From NCBI GenBank assembly GCA_020636845.1, contig JACJXD010000003.1, positions 372,001 through 436,000 of the forward strand: a stretch of DNA of 64,000 nt, given 5' to 3'. The DNA is from Bacteroidales bacterium (GTDB lineage: Bacteria > Bacteroidota > Bacteroidia > Bacteroidales > Tenuifilaceae). Within the stretch, counting starts at the first letter, position 1, and each line of letters opens with the position of its first letter. The notes under the pieces are model-generated. The model worked only from the letters and a program-made list of their open reading frames with translations, searched no databases and was not told the DNA's origin. Positions 34,555 to 43,728 of this stretch are shown one piece after another. The position numbers and the translations under genes are program-made.

Positions 34555-35268
34555 ATGAAAATTAAAAATTTATTCGCATTAACTATTGTACTTCCCATTT
34601 TGGCTGCATGCCAAAACTCGAACCATCAGGTTGGAAAAGTAATGCTAAAGACCGATACCGATAGCATAAGTTATGCAATTGGTGTAAACGTAGCCCAAAG
34701 TTTAAAAGGACTTAAATTGGACGATTTAAACTATAAAGCATTTGCCCGTGCAATTCAGGATGCTTACAAAAACGATTCTTCCAGTGTGAAAATGACCAAC
34801 GAAGATGCCATTAAGTACATCCAGAAATTCCTTCAAAATAAAGCTGAAATGGAAGCTAAAAAGAATAAGGAAGAAAGCGAAAAGTTCTTAGAAGAAAACA
34901 AGACTAAAGAGGGCGTTATAGTTGACACATCCGGAATTCAATACAAAATTGTTAAAGAGGGGACAGGCCCAATGCCTAAGGAAGATGACGTTGTAAAAGT
35001 TCACTACACCGGAACTTTAATTGACGGTACAAAATTCGATTCATCATACGATCACAACCAACCTGCTCAATTTAAGTTGAATCAGGTTATTAAAGGTTGG
35101 ACTATAGGACTACAGAAAATGAAAGTTGGTTCTAAATACATTTTCTACATTCCCGCTGACCTTGCTTACGGAGATCACGTACGTCCGGGAGGTCCTATCG
35201 GTCCTAACCAAGCGTTAATTTTCGAAGTAGAACTTCTTGATATTGTTAAAGATCAACCACAAAAATAG
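34555..35268 (+). CDS. FKBP-type peptidyl-prolyl isomerase lipoprotein (Mip-like)
   Basis: 237 residues. Lipoprotein signal with C19 in the lipobox (ILAAC), then the helical FKBP N-terminal dimer domain (about 35-130, SISYAIGVNVAQSLKG) and a C-terminal FKBP fold (about 140-233) with VKVHYTGTLIDGTKFDSSYD, VIKGWTIGLQKMKVG and IPADLAYGDHVRPGG, which hold the aromatic pocket residues. A periplasmic folding helper, tethered to a membrane. Single gene closed by a very GC-rich terminator. Confidence 0.95.
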   Translation: MKIKNLFALTIVLPILAACQNSNHQVGKVMLKTDTDSISYAIGVNVAQSLKGLKLDDLNYKAFARAIQDAYKNDSSSVKMTNEDAIKYIQKFLQNKAEMEAKKNKEESEKFLEENKTKEGVIVDTSGIQYKIVKEGTGPMPKEDDVVKVHYTGTLIDGTKFDSSYDHNQPAQFKLNQVIKGWTIGLQKMKVGSKYIFYIPADLAYGDHVRPGGPIGPNQALIFEVELLDIVKDQPQK

Positions 35269-35290
35269 TAATATTTAACTCGCAGCTTAC

Positions 35291-35319
35291 CGGCCGGGTG
35301 GTTTCATCCGGCCGTTTTT
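35291..35319 (+). terminator. Terminator after the FKBP gene
   Basis: Ten-pair GC-rich stem CGGCCGGGTG (35291-35300) with CATCCGGCCG (35305-35314), one G-T pair, four-base loop, then TTTTT. Confidence 0.93.
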
Positions 35320-35338
35320 CTGAAAAGACATTAACAAA

Positions 35339-35710
35339 ATGAGCGTAGAAATAACCGGAAAACTAATTCAAAAGCTAAACAAACAAACCGGACAAGGACG
35401 CGGTGGCGAGTGGATAAAACAAGAGTTTGTTATTGAAACTCAAGAACAATATCCCCGTAAAGTTTGCATTGCAGCTTGGGGTGAAAGAGTTCCCGATATT
35501 CAAAAAATCGAAGTAGGAAATTTAGTTAAAGTTTCAGCAAACATCGAAAGTAGGGAATACAACGGACGTTGGTACACCGATGTAAAAGCATGGCGAATTA
35601 CTGCACAAAATGCCGATGCTAACAATAACATTCCTCCAGAAATGCCTCCTATGTCCGACGACTACCTTTTACCGGACAATAATGACGATTCGAACATACT
35701 TCCTTTTTAA
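35339..35710 (+). CDS. DUF3127 protein (OB-fold, SSB-like)
   Basis: 123 residues, a small family common in Bacteroidota. MSVEITGKLIQKLNKQTGQGRGGEWIKQ and FVIETQEQYPRKVCIAAWGERV form an OB-like core; a disordered acidic tail ends in NILPF, resembling the DDDIPF tail of single-stranded DNA-binding proteins that recruits partners. A nucleic-acid-binding role is suggested by this likeness, not proven. It starts 19 bases after the FKBP terminator. Confidence 0.85.
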   Translation: MSVEITGKLIQKLNKQTGQGRGGEWIKQEFVIETQEQYPRKVCIAAWGERVPDIQKIEVGNLVKVSANIESREYNGRWYTDVKAWRITAQNADANNNIPPEMPPMSDDYLLPDNNDDSNILPF

Positions 35711-35883
35711 TTAACTTTGGTTCGATAAAAAATTGAATTGCAAAAACATAGTAGTTAAACACGAAAAAGGAAAAGTCGGAGAGTAATTCAACATTTATAA
35801 CTCGAATACCTTATACTACTACGATTTATCAACAAAAATCGTCATTACTATAGAATTCAAGTTAACTAATAAAATTACAGACC

Positions 35884-37173
35884 ATGCAACTGGAAATTAT
35901 AAACAAACAAATTGCCGAAAAGTATCAAATGCTCGAGCAGTTCGAAGGATGGTTAATTTCGCAGGGTGCAAGCGAAACTCTTGCCCAATTTTTAAAAGTA
36001 GGAATTTCGATTTTTACTATTTTAATTTTAGCGCTTATAGCCGATTTTGTTGCAAAACGGATATTTCTCACCTCGATGAAGCGCATTGCCAGGCGAACTA
36101 CAACAGAGTGGGATGACATCCTTATTAAAAAGAAGTTTTTTCATTATTTGGCACATATTATTCCCGCTCTTGTTGTTTATGCAACAATAGGTATAGCCCT
36201 TTACGATTACATTCCCGGAACAACGCATTTTGTACAGTCCTTGTGCAAGATTTACATGGTAATTTTGGCAATATTTGCAGTAAATGCGTTTATTGAATCG
36301 GTTAACAGCATTTATAAGGAATACCCATTTGCTGCAAGTCGGCCAATAAAAGGGTATTTACAGGTAATAAAAATTATTATATTCATTTTTGGTAGCATTA
36401 TCGTAATAAGCATAATCATTAATAGGAACCCCAACTCTCTATTAATTGGATTGGGAACTTCTACCGCTGTTTTAATGTTAATTTTTAAAGATGCAATAAA
36501 TGGGCTTGTTGCATCTATACAGCTATCGGCTAACAAAATGCTTAACATTGGCGATTGGATTGAACTTCCCAACCGAAACATCGATGGCAATGTTACCGAT
36601 ATAAGCCTTACAACCATTAAGGTGCGAAATTTCGATAATACAATTTCTACCGTTCCCCCATTTGCATTAATAAACGAAAGTTTTAAAAACTGGCGTGGAA
36701 TGCAGGAATCGGGCGGTCGAAGAATTATGAAATCGCTATATATCGATTATAAAACCGTAAAATTTTGTACACCCGATTTTCTTTCAAAAGTAAAAGATTT
36801 CCCATTCATAGGCGAAAGCGTAAAATCGTACTTGGAAAAAGTGGCCGATTGTCAAACCGATGCAGACCTGCTTAAAGGAGATATTCCCACCAACCTAACT
36901 TTATTTCGTAAATACATCGAAGCATACTTGCAATCGCTTCCCGAAGTCAACACATCGCTTGACTTGCTAATAAGAATAAAACAACCTGTAGAGTACGGTA
37001 TTCCCCTTGAAATATACTTTTTTATCAATGAAAAACGGTGGGCTTTTTACGAAAAAATCCAATCGCAAATAATGGAATACCTCATGGCTATAATTCCAAT
37101 GTTCGAACTAAAGGTATTCCAGCGAATGACGAGCGATGACATTAGAACAATGATTAAAAGCGTTGATAAATAA
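35884..37173 (+). CDS. MscS-family mechanosensitive channel
   Basis: 429 residues, larger than E. coli MscS (286). Helices at about 27-55, 78-100, 115-135 and 160-182 precede the pore helix region (LLIGLGTSTAVLMLIFKDAINGLVASIQLSANKML, about 188-222), followed by the conserved NIGDWIELPNRNIDGNVTDISLTTIKVRNFDNTISTVPP beta domain. An extra insertion of about 80 residues sits in the C-terminal alpha/beta part (DFPFIGESVKSYLEKV onward), typical of the YbdG-like group. It relieves osmotic downshock. Single gene followed by a terminator. Confidence 0.93.
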   Translation: MQLEIINKQIAEKYQMLEQFEGWLISQGASETLAQFLKVGISIFTILILALIADFVAKRIFLTSMKRIARRTTTEWDDILIKKKFFHYLAHIIPALVVYATIGIALYDYIPGTTHFVQSLCKIYMVILAIFAVNAFIESVNSIYKEYPFAASRPIKGYLQVIKIIIFIFGSIIVISIIINRNPNSLLIGLGTSTAVLMLIFKDAINGLVASIQLSANKMLNIGDWIELPNRNIDGNVTDISLTTIKVRNFDNTISTVPPFALINESFKNWRGMQESGGRRIMKSLYIDYKTVKFCTPDFLSKVKDFPFIGESVKSYLEKVADCQTDADLLKGDIPTNLTLFRKYIEAYLQSLPEVNTSLDLLIRIKQPVEYGIPLEIYFFINEKRWAFYEKIQSQIMEYLMAIIPMFELKVFQRMTSDDIRTMIKSVDK

Positions 37174-37180
37174 CTTTCAG

Positions 37181-37209
37181 AAAACAGCGAAGTTCACCCT
37201 CGCTGTTTT
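37181..37209 (+). terminator. Terminator after the MscS gene
   Basis: Ten-pair perfect stem AAAACAGCGA (37181-37190) with TCGCTGTTTT (37200-37209), nine-base loop, followed by CGTTTC. Confidence 0.85.
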
Positions 37210-37272
37210 CGTTTCAATACTGTTTTTATAAACATTTTTTCACTAAATTAGAAAGGTTGAAAACTAGAGTAT

Positions 37273-37746
37273 ATGAAGGAGAACGAACAATTTATGGATG
37301 AAGCCATTAAGTTGGCAATCGAAGGAGTTTTAGCTGATGACGGCGGCCCTTTTGGTGCAATTGTAGTAAAAGATGGAAAAATTGTAGGTAAAGGTAACAA
37401 CCATGTCACCTCCACCAACGACCCCACAGCACATGCCGAGGTTATGGCAATTAGGGATGCCTGTAAAAATCTGAATACATTTCAACTTACAGGATGTGTA
37501 TTATACACATCGTGCGAACCTTGTCCAATGTGCTTCGGCGCTATATACTGGGCTCGTCTCGACAAAGTTTACTATGCAGCCAACAGAAACATGGCTTCGT
37601 ACCACGGATTCGACGATAGTTTTATTTACAATGAAGTAAATATTGTATTGGACCAACGCCGTATTCCGTTTCTGCCCTTATGTACCGATAAGGGTGTGAT
37701 TCCTTTTAGGGAATGGGAAAATAAGGATAACAAGGTTAAATATTAA
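37273..37746 (+). CDS. guaD: Guanine deaminase (CDA family)
   Basis: 157 residues, zinc-dependent deaminase converting guanine to xanthine. Zinc ligands H54 with catalytic E56 (THAHAEV-like motif, here PTAHAEVMAI) and C84/C87 in CEPCPMCFGA. The C-terminal ASYHGFDDSFIYNEV and WARLDKVYYAA set it with Bacillus-type GuaD rather than tRNA adenosine deaminase. It is followed by a patatin gene after eight bases, an operon with no obvious metabolic link. Confidence 0.9.
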   Translation: MKENEQFMDEAIKLAIEGVLADDGGPFGAIVVKDGKIVGKGNNHVTSTNDPTAHAEVMAIRDACKNLNTFQLTGCVLYTSCEPCPMCFGAIYWARLDKVYYAANRNMASYHGFDDSFIYNEVNIVLDQRRIPFLPLCTDKGVIPFREWENKDNKVKY

Positions 37747-37754
37747 TATCCCGC

Positions 37755-38669
37755 ATGGCAAATCCGTCCCAAAAAATCGCATTGGTACTATCCAGCGGTG
37801 GTGCTAGAGGACTTGCTCACATTGGAGCCATTGAAGTATTGCAGGAAAACGGTTACTCAATTACGTCAATATCTGGTTCCTCTATGGGAGCACTAGTGGG
37901 CGGACTTTTTGCCGCAGGAAAACTTGAAGAATTTAAGAAATGGGCCGAAGGAATGGACAAAATGGATATTCTTTCCCTAATTGATTTTACAATTTCGAAT
38001 AAAGGTATTGTTAAAGGCGAAAAGGTTTTTGATAAAATGCAAAAACTAAACATGATTCCCGATATCAATATCGAAGATTTGCCAATTCCTTATACCGCAG
38101 TTGCAGTTGATATAATAAACAATAAGAAAGTTATTTTCACTAAAGGGAGTTTGATTAAAGCCATAAGGGCCAGCATTTCCATCCCCAGCGTTTTCACGCC
38201 CATGCCATATACCGATTCCCTTTTAGTTGATGGTGGCGTTCTTTCACCATTGCCAATTGAACACATTCATCGGACTAAGGGCGACATGCTGGTTGCCGTT
38301 GACGTAAATGCCCTTATTCCTTACAATAAACCTTTTCTCTCCAATGAAGAAGGGGACAAAACCTGGCTTAACAACGAAAAAATTCAGGCATTATTCAAAA
38401 AATGGGACAACCTATTTGGACACGAAGAAAAAGACTCGGAACAAAAAGTAAAAAAGCCCAGCAATAAAAACATCGGTTACTACAGCCTACTTGTCCGCTC
38501 CTTACAGCTAATGCAAACTCAACTTACGCAGTATGCCATTGAGTTGCAGCAACCTAAATTGGTAATCCCCATATCCCAAAAATCTGCAACCGCGTTCGAA
38601 TTCTACCGATCAAAAGAATTAATTGAATACGGAAGAATTCAATGCCGTAAAGCATTAAAAAAACTATAA
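37755..38669 (+). CDS. Patatin-like phospholipase
   Basis: 304 residues. Ser-Asp dyad: S43 in the nucleophile elbow GSSMG and D159 in VDGGVLSPLP; oxyanion loop SSGGARGLAHIG at 13-24. No signal peptide, so probably cytoplasmic or membrane-peripheral, as in the RssA-like group. An acidic/lysine-rich insert (about 195-235) separates the core from a C-terminal helical segment. It hydrolyses acyl lipids; the substrate is unknown. Converges with rlmB 15 bases away. Confidence 0.92.
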   Translation: MANPSQKIALVLSSGGARGLAHIGAIEVLQENGYSITSISGSSMGALVGGLFAAGKLEEFKKWAEGMDKMDILSLIDFTISNKGIVKGEKVFDKMQKLNMIPDINIEDLPIPYTAVAVDIINNKKVIFTKGSLIKAIRASISIPSVFTPMPYTDSLLVDGGVLSPLPIEHIHRTKGDMLVAVDVNALIPYNKPFLSNEEGDKTWLNNEKIQALFKKWDNLFGHEEKDSEQKVKKPSNKNIGYYSLLVRSLQLMQTQLTQYAIELQQPKLVIPISQKSATAFEFYRSKELIEYGRIQCRKALKKL

Positions 38670-38684
38670 AATATTTTTTTAAAC

Positions 38685-39425
38685 TTACCCCAAACGTTGC
38701 CGTACTATCTCGTATAGCATAATTCCCGTTGCAACCGACACATTTAACGATTCTACCTTCCCTTTAATGGGAATGCTTACCACCTCGTCGGACATGCGAA
38801 TTACCTCGGGGGTAATACCAGTATCCTCAGCGCCCATAACCAATGCTACGGAGCCTTTTAGGGTAGAGCCGTACAGCATTTTATCGGATTTTTCGGTTGC
38901 CGAAATAATTTTTACACCGTTTTGCTTTAAGTAATTTATGGTTGTTTTTAAGCTGCCGACTCTGCATATTGGCAGATAATTCAACGCACCTGCCGATGTT
39001 TTTATCGCATCGCCCCCAATATTTGCAGCTCCCTTTGCCGGAACAATTATGGCATCTACTCCGGCACACTCGGCAGTACGAACTATTGCACCAAAATTTC
39101 GAACATCGGTAACTCTATCCAGTATGAGCAAAAATGCACCCTCCTCCTTTTCCAGCAAATCGGGTAAAATTTCCTCCAAATTTTTAACCTCAATAGGCGA
39201 AGTATAGGCAACCACTCCCTGATGATTTTTACCTTGGAATTTATTAAATGCCTCTATCGGAACAAACTGTACCTGTATATTTTCGTGCTTTAGCATCCCC
39301 ATTAATTCGGATGCCCGATTTCCGGTCAATCCTTTTTTTACTAATACCTTACTTACTTTAGTACCCGATTTAACTGCCTCTAAAACAGGTCTTATTCCAA
39401 AAATTAACGTGTCGTTCTTTTCCAT
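38685..39425 (-). CDS. rlmB: 23S rRNA (guanosine2251-2'-O)-methyltransferase RlmB
   Basis: 246 residues, SPOUT superfamily (TrmH/SpoU). N-terminal substrate-binding domain (IFGIRPVLEAVKSG), then the knotted SAM domain with motifs RNFGAIVRTAECAGVDAIIVP, ALVMGAEDTGITPEV and IPIKGKVESLNVSVATGIMLYE. It methylates G2251 in the peptidyl-transferase P loop. Its ATG shares one base with the stop of the ABC-F gene, so the two are translationally coupled. Confidence 0.93.
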   Translation of the reverse strand: MEKNDTLIFGIRPVLEAVKSGTKVSKVLVKKGLTGNRASELMGMLKHENIQVQFVPIEAFNKFQGKNHQGVVAYTSPIEVKNLEEILPDLLEKEEGAFLLILDRVTDVRNFGAIVRTAECAGVDAIIVPAKGAANIGGDAIKTSAGALNYLPICRVGSLKTTINYLKQNGVKIISATEKSDKMLYGSTLKGSVALVMGAEDTGITPEVIRMSDEVVSIPIKGKVESLNVSVATGIMLYEIVRQRLG

Positions 39426-41383
39426 TACTGTAATGTGTTTCGTTTTTCTTTAAGTTCTTCTAACTCTAAGGTTATATCTTCCCATTGCTGCATTAACTTT
39501 TCCAAATCTCTCTTTTTTTCATCGTATGAATGAAAAAATTCGGTATCGGACATATCTACTCCGTTGGCCTCAGGATTTTCAAGCATCCTGTCGATTACTG
39601 CAATTTCCTCTTCAAGTTTAGCAATGTTTGCTTCCACTTTCGATAAGGAACCTTCAACCCTTCTAGTTTGCTTATCTATTTCCTTGCGTTCCTCCCACAA
39701 TCGCTTTTGGTCGGAATCGGATTTTACCTTTACATTTTTTTCTGCTCTCGAATTTACTTCCAACTCTTTTAGGCTTTCCATCTTCTTACGCCTCAGGAAA
39801 TCGTAAATTCCACCCAGATGTTCCCGTACCTTGCCATCGCTGAACTCGTACACCTTTTCGACTAATCCGTCAAGAAACTCACGGTCGTGCGACACCACTA
39901 TAACCGTACCATCGTAAGCCATAAGGGCACTTTTAAGCACATCCTTCGAACGCATATCCAAGTGGTTTGTAGGCTCGTCGAGCACCAAAAGGTTATAAGG
40001 TTCAAGCATCAACTTGGCAAGTGCCAGCCTGTTCCTTTCGCCTCCTGACAGAACGCTAACCTTTTTATCTACATCTTCGCCCCTAAACAAAAAAGCGCCA
40101 AGAATATCCCGAACTTTCGTTCGAACTTCGCCCACGGCAACCCTATCTATAGTATCTAAAACCGATGCTTTCCCATCCAACAGCTGATTCTGATTCTGAG
40201 CAAAATACCCAATAGATACGTTATGCCCTATTTTTACATGACCGTCGTAATCCAATTCACCTATAATTATGCGACTCATGGTTGTTTTGCCTTCACCATT
40301 TTTGCCAACAAATGCAACTTTTTGCCCACGCTCAATGGTAAAATTTACTCCACTAAAAATTCGATTATCGCCAAAACTTTTGCCAACATCCTTTGCCTCG
40401 CAAACAATGTCGCCCGATCGAGGAGCCGAAGGAAACCGGATGCTAACAGCCGAGGCATCTTCCTCGTCAACTTCGATTACATCCATCTTATCGAGCATTT
40501 TTATTCGCGACTGAACCTGAACCGCCTTGGTTGCCTTATACCTAAAACGCTCGATAAACTCTTCGGTTTCCTCAATTACCTTTTGCTGGTTTCGGTATGC
40601 CGCAAGCTGCTGCTCGCGTCGCTCGTGGCGCAATTCAACATACTTCGAGTATGGAACCTTATAATCGTAAATATTGCCAAGCGATATTTCCACCGTACGC
40701 TGGGTTACATTATCCAAAAATGCCCTATCGTGCGATATTAAAAGCAATGCTCCCGAAAATGTTTTTAAATAATCCTCCAGCCACTGAATAGATTCAATAT
40801 CAAGGTGATTTGTAGGCTCGTCCAACAGAAATACCTGAGGCTTTTGGAGCAATATTTTTGCCAACTCTATACGCATACGCCAACCTCCGCTAAACTCGGT
40901 TGTTGGACGGGAAAAATCGGACCGCTTAAACCCTAACCCTAATAATGCTTGCTCGGCACGAGCATCGGCAGTTTCGGAATCCAAAAAGGTAACGCGGTCG
41001 TTTAACTCGGTAAGCTGATTTATCAAGTGTAAATACTCGTTCGACTCATAATCGGTACGCTCGGCAATTTGACTGGTAACCGAAGTAATTTTCCTTTTTA
41101 ACCCAATTATCTCCGAAAATGCCAGCATCGTCTCGTCTATAACACTTCGTCCCGAAGCCAAAGCCATTTGCTGAGGTAAGTACCCCAAATGAATATCGTT
41201 TGGCAATGCAACCATTCCCGATGTTGGCTGAATTTCGCCAGCTATCAATCGCAAAAGCGTTGTTTTACCGGCTCCATTTTTCCCTACCAATCCAACCTTT
41301 TCGCCATCGGCAAGTTGGAAACTAACCCCCTTAAAAAGATTGAATCCTCCAAAACTAAGCGTTAAATTATTTACCGAAATCAT
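39425..41383 (-). CDS. ABC-F family ATPase (ribosome-associated)
   Basis: 652 residues, two ABC domains without membrane segments. Walker A motifs GKNGAGKTT (about 34-42) and GKNGEGKTT, signature motifs FSGGWRMRIELAKIL and LSGGERNRLALAKLM, and DEPTNHLD in each half. The linker between domains (about 240-315) is Arg/Lys/Gln-rich, and a C-terminal coiled coil follows (about 540-650), as in Uup/YheS-like proteins. The frame is open to 41425, but the Met at 41383 begins the normal MISVNNLTLSFGG; TACCTTTA at 41408-41415 is a likely -7 element and excludes the longer start. Coupling to rlmB fits a role at the ribosome. Confidence 0.93.
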   Translation of the reverse strand: MISVNNLTLSFGGFNLFKGVSFQLADGEKVGLVGKNGAGKTTLLRLIAGEIQPTSGMVALPNDIHLGYLPQQMALASGRSVIDETMLAFSEIIGLKRKITSVTSQIAERTDYESNEYLHLINQLTELNDRVTFLDSETADARAEQALLGLGFKRSDFSRPTTEFSGGWRMRIELAKILLQKPQVFLLDEPTNHLDIESIQWLEDYLKTFSGALLLISHDRAFLDNVTQRTVEISLGNIYDYKVPYSKYVELRHERREQQLAAYRNQQKVIEETEEFIERFRYKATKAVQVQSRIKMLDKMDVIEVDEEDASAVSIRFPSAPRSGDIVCEAKDVGKSFGDNRIFSGVNFTIERGQKVAFVGKNGEGKTTMSRIIIGELDYDGHVKIGHNVSIGYFAQNQNQLLDGKASVLDTIDRVAVGEVRTKVRDILGAFLFRGEDVDKKVSVLSGGERNRLALAKLMLEPYNLLVLDEPTNHLDMRSKDVLKSALMAYDGTVIVVSHDREFLDGLVEKVYEFSDGKVREHLGGIYDFLRRKKMESLKELEVNSRAEKNVKVKSDSDQKRLWEERKEIDKQTRRVEGSLSKVEANIAKLEEEIAVIDRMLENPEANGVDMSDTEFFHSYDEKKRDLEKLMQQWEDITLELEELKEKRNTLQ

Positions 41384-41532
41384 TCTAAAATTTGTATAAA
41401 TCGGGCGTAAAGGTACAACATTCAACCCGATAATTTAATCATGTAGTATTGAGATTATTCAGGCTATTTACTTAACAAATAAACAACACTGCTTACCCAA
41501 TAGCCTTTTGTATGTAATTAAAACCACACATT

Positions 41533-42981
41533 TTATGGTTGAGAATAGTAATAAAGTTTCTTTTCGCCGGTAATTTTCCACAAAAACAATAGCTGGGCAT
41601 TTAACTCCGAATCCTCAGGTTTTACAATTCTTTGCCACGAAAGCACATCACAATCTTCATGTATCTTCACAATTTTACTGTTCGACTCTGCAATTTCCTT
41701 TAGCGCTAATTTTTCACATTTATTTTTGTCAAACTCAGGTTTATCGGCATTTGTAAATATCAAAAGGATACCAACTATAACAGGTACATACCAAACTTTT
41801 TGCTTGCCACTCATTTGTTTTAGCAGAAACAACGATGTTACCCCGAAAATGAATATCAAACTTAACGTAATTGGCAAAATTGTATCGTACCTAAGCACAT
41901 AAGGACGATAAGGCCTATATCCTCCCAAAGGCAACAAAAGAATGTAAAGCAAAGAAAATATTCCTACTACTTTAAAAGCATTTAATACTTTCCGGCCTTC
42001 CGATGTCTTAAAATATTTCTTAATCAGAAATGTATTCAAAATCAAAATCCCAAATAGTATGGGAAACCCCAATTTCTGAGTAAACTGGTAGTAGATTCCC
42101 TCCGGAAGTTTTGAATACAACCTACCTAAAGAAACACTGTTGTCAATATCTATTGAGTTGTACTTTCCCAAAAACAATGAATACAAAGAAAAAAGGACAA
42201 CCGGAATAAAATAAAACCAATACGCTCCAGGAATAGATTTTATTGCAAATAACATTTTACTTACAGCCCCCCCTTGATTGGAAGCGACATATTTTTTAAC
42301 CATCCAATCCCAAAAAATCACTACTGCGAAAACAAGGACTATTCCCGGATTTAAAGGACCGCTTAGGCATACTACTAAAGCCAAAGGGAGTAAAAAAAAT
42401 TTTACAAAAATTGACTTTGAAAACCTTTGTCCATGACAATACCCCCAAAAAAACGGCAAAAAATAGAGCATCAAAATGGCTATAGGTAAGGCATAGAAAA
42501 ATGTGTATGTTGTTGAAGTATCAATTATTCCCATATACCCTCTATAGCCGTTGGTCTGAAAAAACGGTGTAATCAAAACCGCCGCAACCATAAAATCCAA
42601 ACGAAATACATTTTTTGTCCCGGTAATAACCATGGCTAAAAGCAGTATTAACAGCAATTGTATTGCTGTTTTTGCAATTGCACAGGACAAGTACACACTA
42701 TCTATTGGGCTTACAAAACTCTGCAACCAAACGGGTACACTGTTAAAATACTCCTTAAACATTAAGTGACTAAAGTACCTATTTGGATTAGGATAGGTTT
42801 TATGCTCAAAAAAAACAGCAGTTCCCAAAGGACTCCGAAAAATAGGCTTAATGCTATTCTCGGGAACAATTCCTCCTGCCATATCGCCATCTAATGGCTG
42901 GCTCAAATGTTGCCTGAACGAATACCCTAAATCAACCAAAAGCAACAACAATAAAACAATATATAGAATTTTACGAAGCAT
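41533..42981 (-). CDS. Polytopic membrane protein of unknown function
   Basis: 482 residues with about ten transmembrane helices, separated by a first periplasmic loop of about 75 residues (24-98) and ending in a soluble tail of about 80 residues. The helix count, the large first loop and short DxD-poor loops recall glycosyltransferase-C-type or O-antigen-related membrane proteins, but no signature was recognised. Aromatic and Lys/Asn content is higher and GC lower than its neighbours, hinting at horizontal origin or relaxed constraint. It has its own -7 element (TACTTTTG at 43014-43021). Confidence 0.7.
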   Translation of the reverse strand: MLRKILYIVLLLLLLVDLGYSFRQHLSQPLDGDMAGGIVPENSIKPIFRSPLGTAVFFEHKTYPNPNRYFSHLMFKEYFNSVPVWLQSFVSPIDSVYLSCAIAKTAIQLLLILLLAMVITGTKNVFRLDFMVAAVLITPFFQTNGYRGYMGIIDTSTTYTFFYALPIAILMLYFLPFFWGYCHGQRFSKSIFVKFFLLPLALVVCLSGPLNPGIVLVFAVVIFWDWMVKKYVASNQGGAVSKMLFAIKSIPGAYWFYFIPVVLFSLYSLFLGKYNSIDIDNSVSLGRLYSKLPEGIYYQFTQKLGFPILFGILILNTFLIKKYFKTSEGRKVLNAFKVVGIFSLLYILLLPLGGYRPYRPYVLRYDTILPITLSLIFIFGVTSLFLLKQMSGKQKVWYVPVIVGILLIFTNADKPEFDKNKCEKLALKEIAESNSKIVKIHEDCDVLSWQRIVKPEDSELNAQLLFLWKITGEKKLYYYSQP

Positions 42982-43013
42982 AACATTCCAAGTATTCTGT
43001 ATTTAAAATTATT

Positions 43014-43021
43014 CAAAAGTA
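43014..43021 (-). promoter_or_regulatory. -7 element of the polytopic membrane protein
   Basis: TACTTTTG on the minus strand, 32 bases before the start at 42981. Confidence 0.5.
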
Positions 43022-43261
43022 TAGCAAAATTATATTCTAAATATTCTGTTAAGCATTACATACCTCGTTTTTGCATAAAAACTGCTCGAAATACTACAAA
43101 ACTTTATACATTCAATATTATGTAAAATCTCTCGCTTATTCCGAATACGATTTAGTTCTAATAATTTCATTAAAATTATAAAACACACTTAATAGCAATT
43201 TAGAACGATTACAAATTGCCCGAATGTTCAAAAAAATAAAAAACCGAATATCAAAGAAATA

Positions 43262-43269
43262 TATTTTTG
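43262..43269 (+). promoter_or_regulatory. -7 element of the rnf operon
   Basis: TATTTTTG ending 21 bases before the first gene of the operon; it shows that the start is the ATG at 43291 rather than the TTG at 43267. Confidence 0.6.
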
Positions 43270-43290
43270 TGTAATATTTTAAGAAGTACG

Positions 43291-43716
43291 ATGAGGGCAA
43301 AAGATAAGGTAATTGAGCATTTAGGTCGTGTGGATGCAATAACCCGAAACGATATTCGGGTAACAATTGTAAGCCAATCGGCATGTGCCACCTGCCATGC
43401 AAAAGGAGCGTGTACTGCTGCGGATGTTGAAGAAAAAGTTGTAGCAATAACCAAGCCCAATCACAACTTCATGGTAGGAGAAACGGTAAAGGTAGTAATG
43501 AAGCAATCGCAAGGCTTTAAGGCCTTAATGTTGGGCTACATTTACCCATTAATACTTGTACTGGTTGCCTTATTCACCCTTTCAGCAATGGGATTAAGCG
43601 AGGAAAAATCGGGACTAATAACCCTAGCCTTGCTGGTACCTTACTATGGAATAGTTTACTTATTTCGAAATAAAATATCGAAAAAATTTAATTTTCAAAT
43701 CGAAAAACTCAACTAA
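43291..43716 (+). CDS. RseC/MucC-family (SoxR-reducing type) membrane protein
   Basis: 141 residues. N-terminal cysteine motif CATCHAKGACTAA (about 31-43), resembling the C-x2-C-x5-C pattern of RseC/RsxC-associated proteins, then two transmembrane helices (about 78-100 and 105-125). In Bacteroidota this family opens the rnf operon; it is thought to help Rnf assembly or electron transfer. The ATG at 43291 follows the promoter element. rnfB starts 12 bases later. Confidence 0.88.
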   Translation: MRAKDKVIEHLGRVDAITRNDIRVTIVSQSACATCHAKGACTAADVEEKVVAITKPNHNFMVGETVKVVMKQSQGFKALMLGYIYPLILVLVALFTLSAMGLSEEKSGLITLALLVPYYGIVYLFRNKISKKFNFQIEKLN

Positions 43717-43728
43717 ACCAAGCTTTGT

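Larger units (their letters stand above)
42982..43290. other. Divergent AT-rich intergenic region before the rnf operon
   Basis: 309 bases, very AT-rich, between divergent genes. It holds -7 elements on both strands (43014-43021 minus, 43262-43269 plus) and a small inverted repeat GTTTTT/AAAAAC at 43067-43082. Nothing else was recognised. Confidence 0.5.

Noticed and set aside
43067..43082. GTTTTT/AAAAAC inverted repeat upstream of rnf
   Set aside because: Short, AT-only arms in an AT-rich gap, expected by chance.
42982..43290. Possible riboswitch or small RNA in the gap before the rnf operon
   Set aside because: No recognisable conserved core or stable stem was seen; the gap is mostly poly-A/T.
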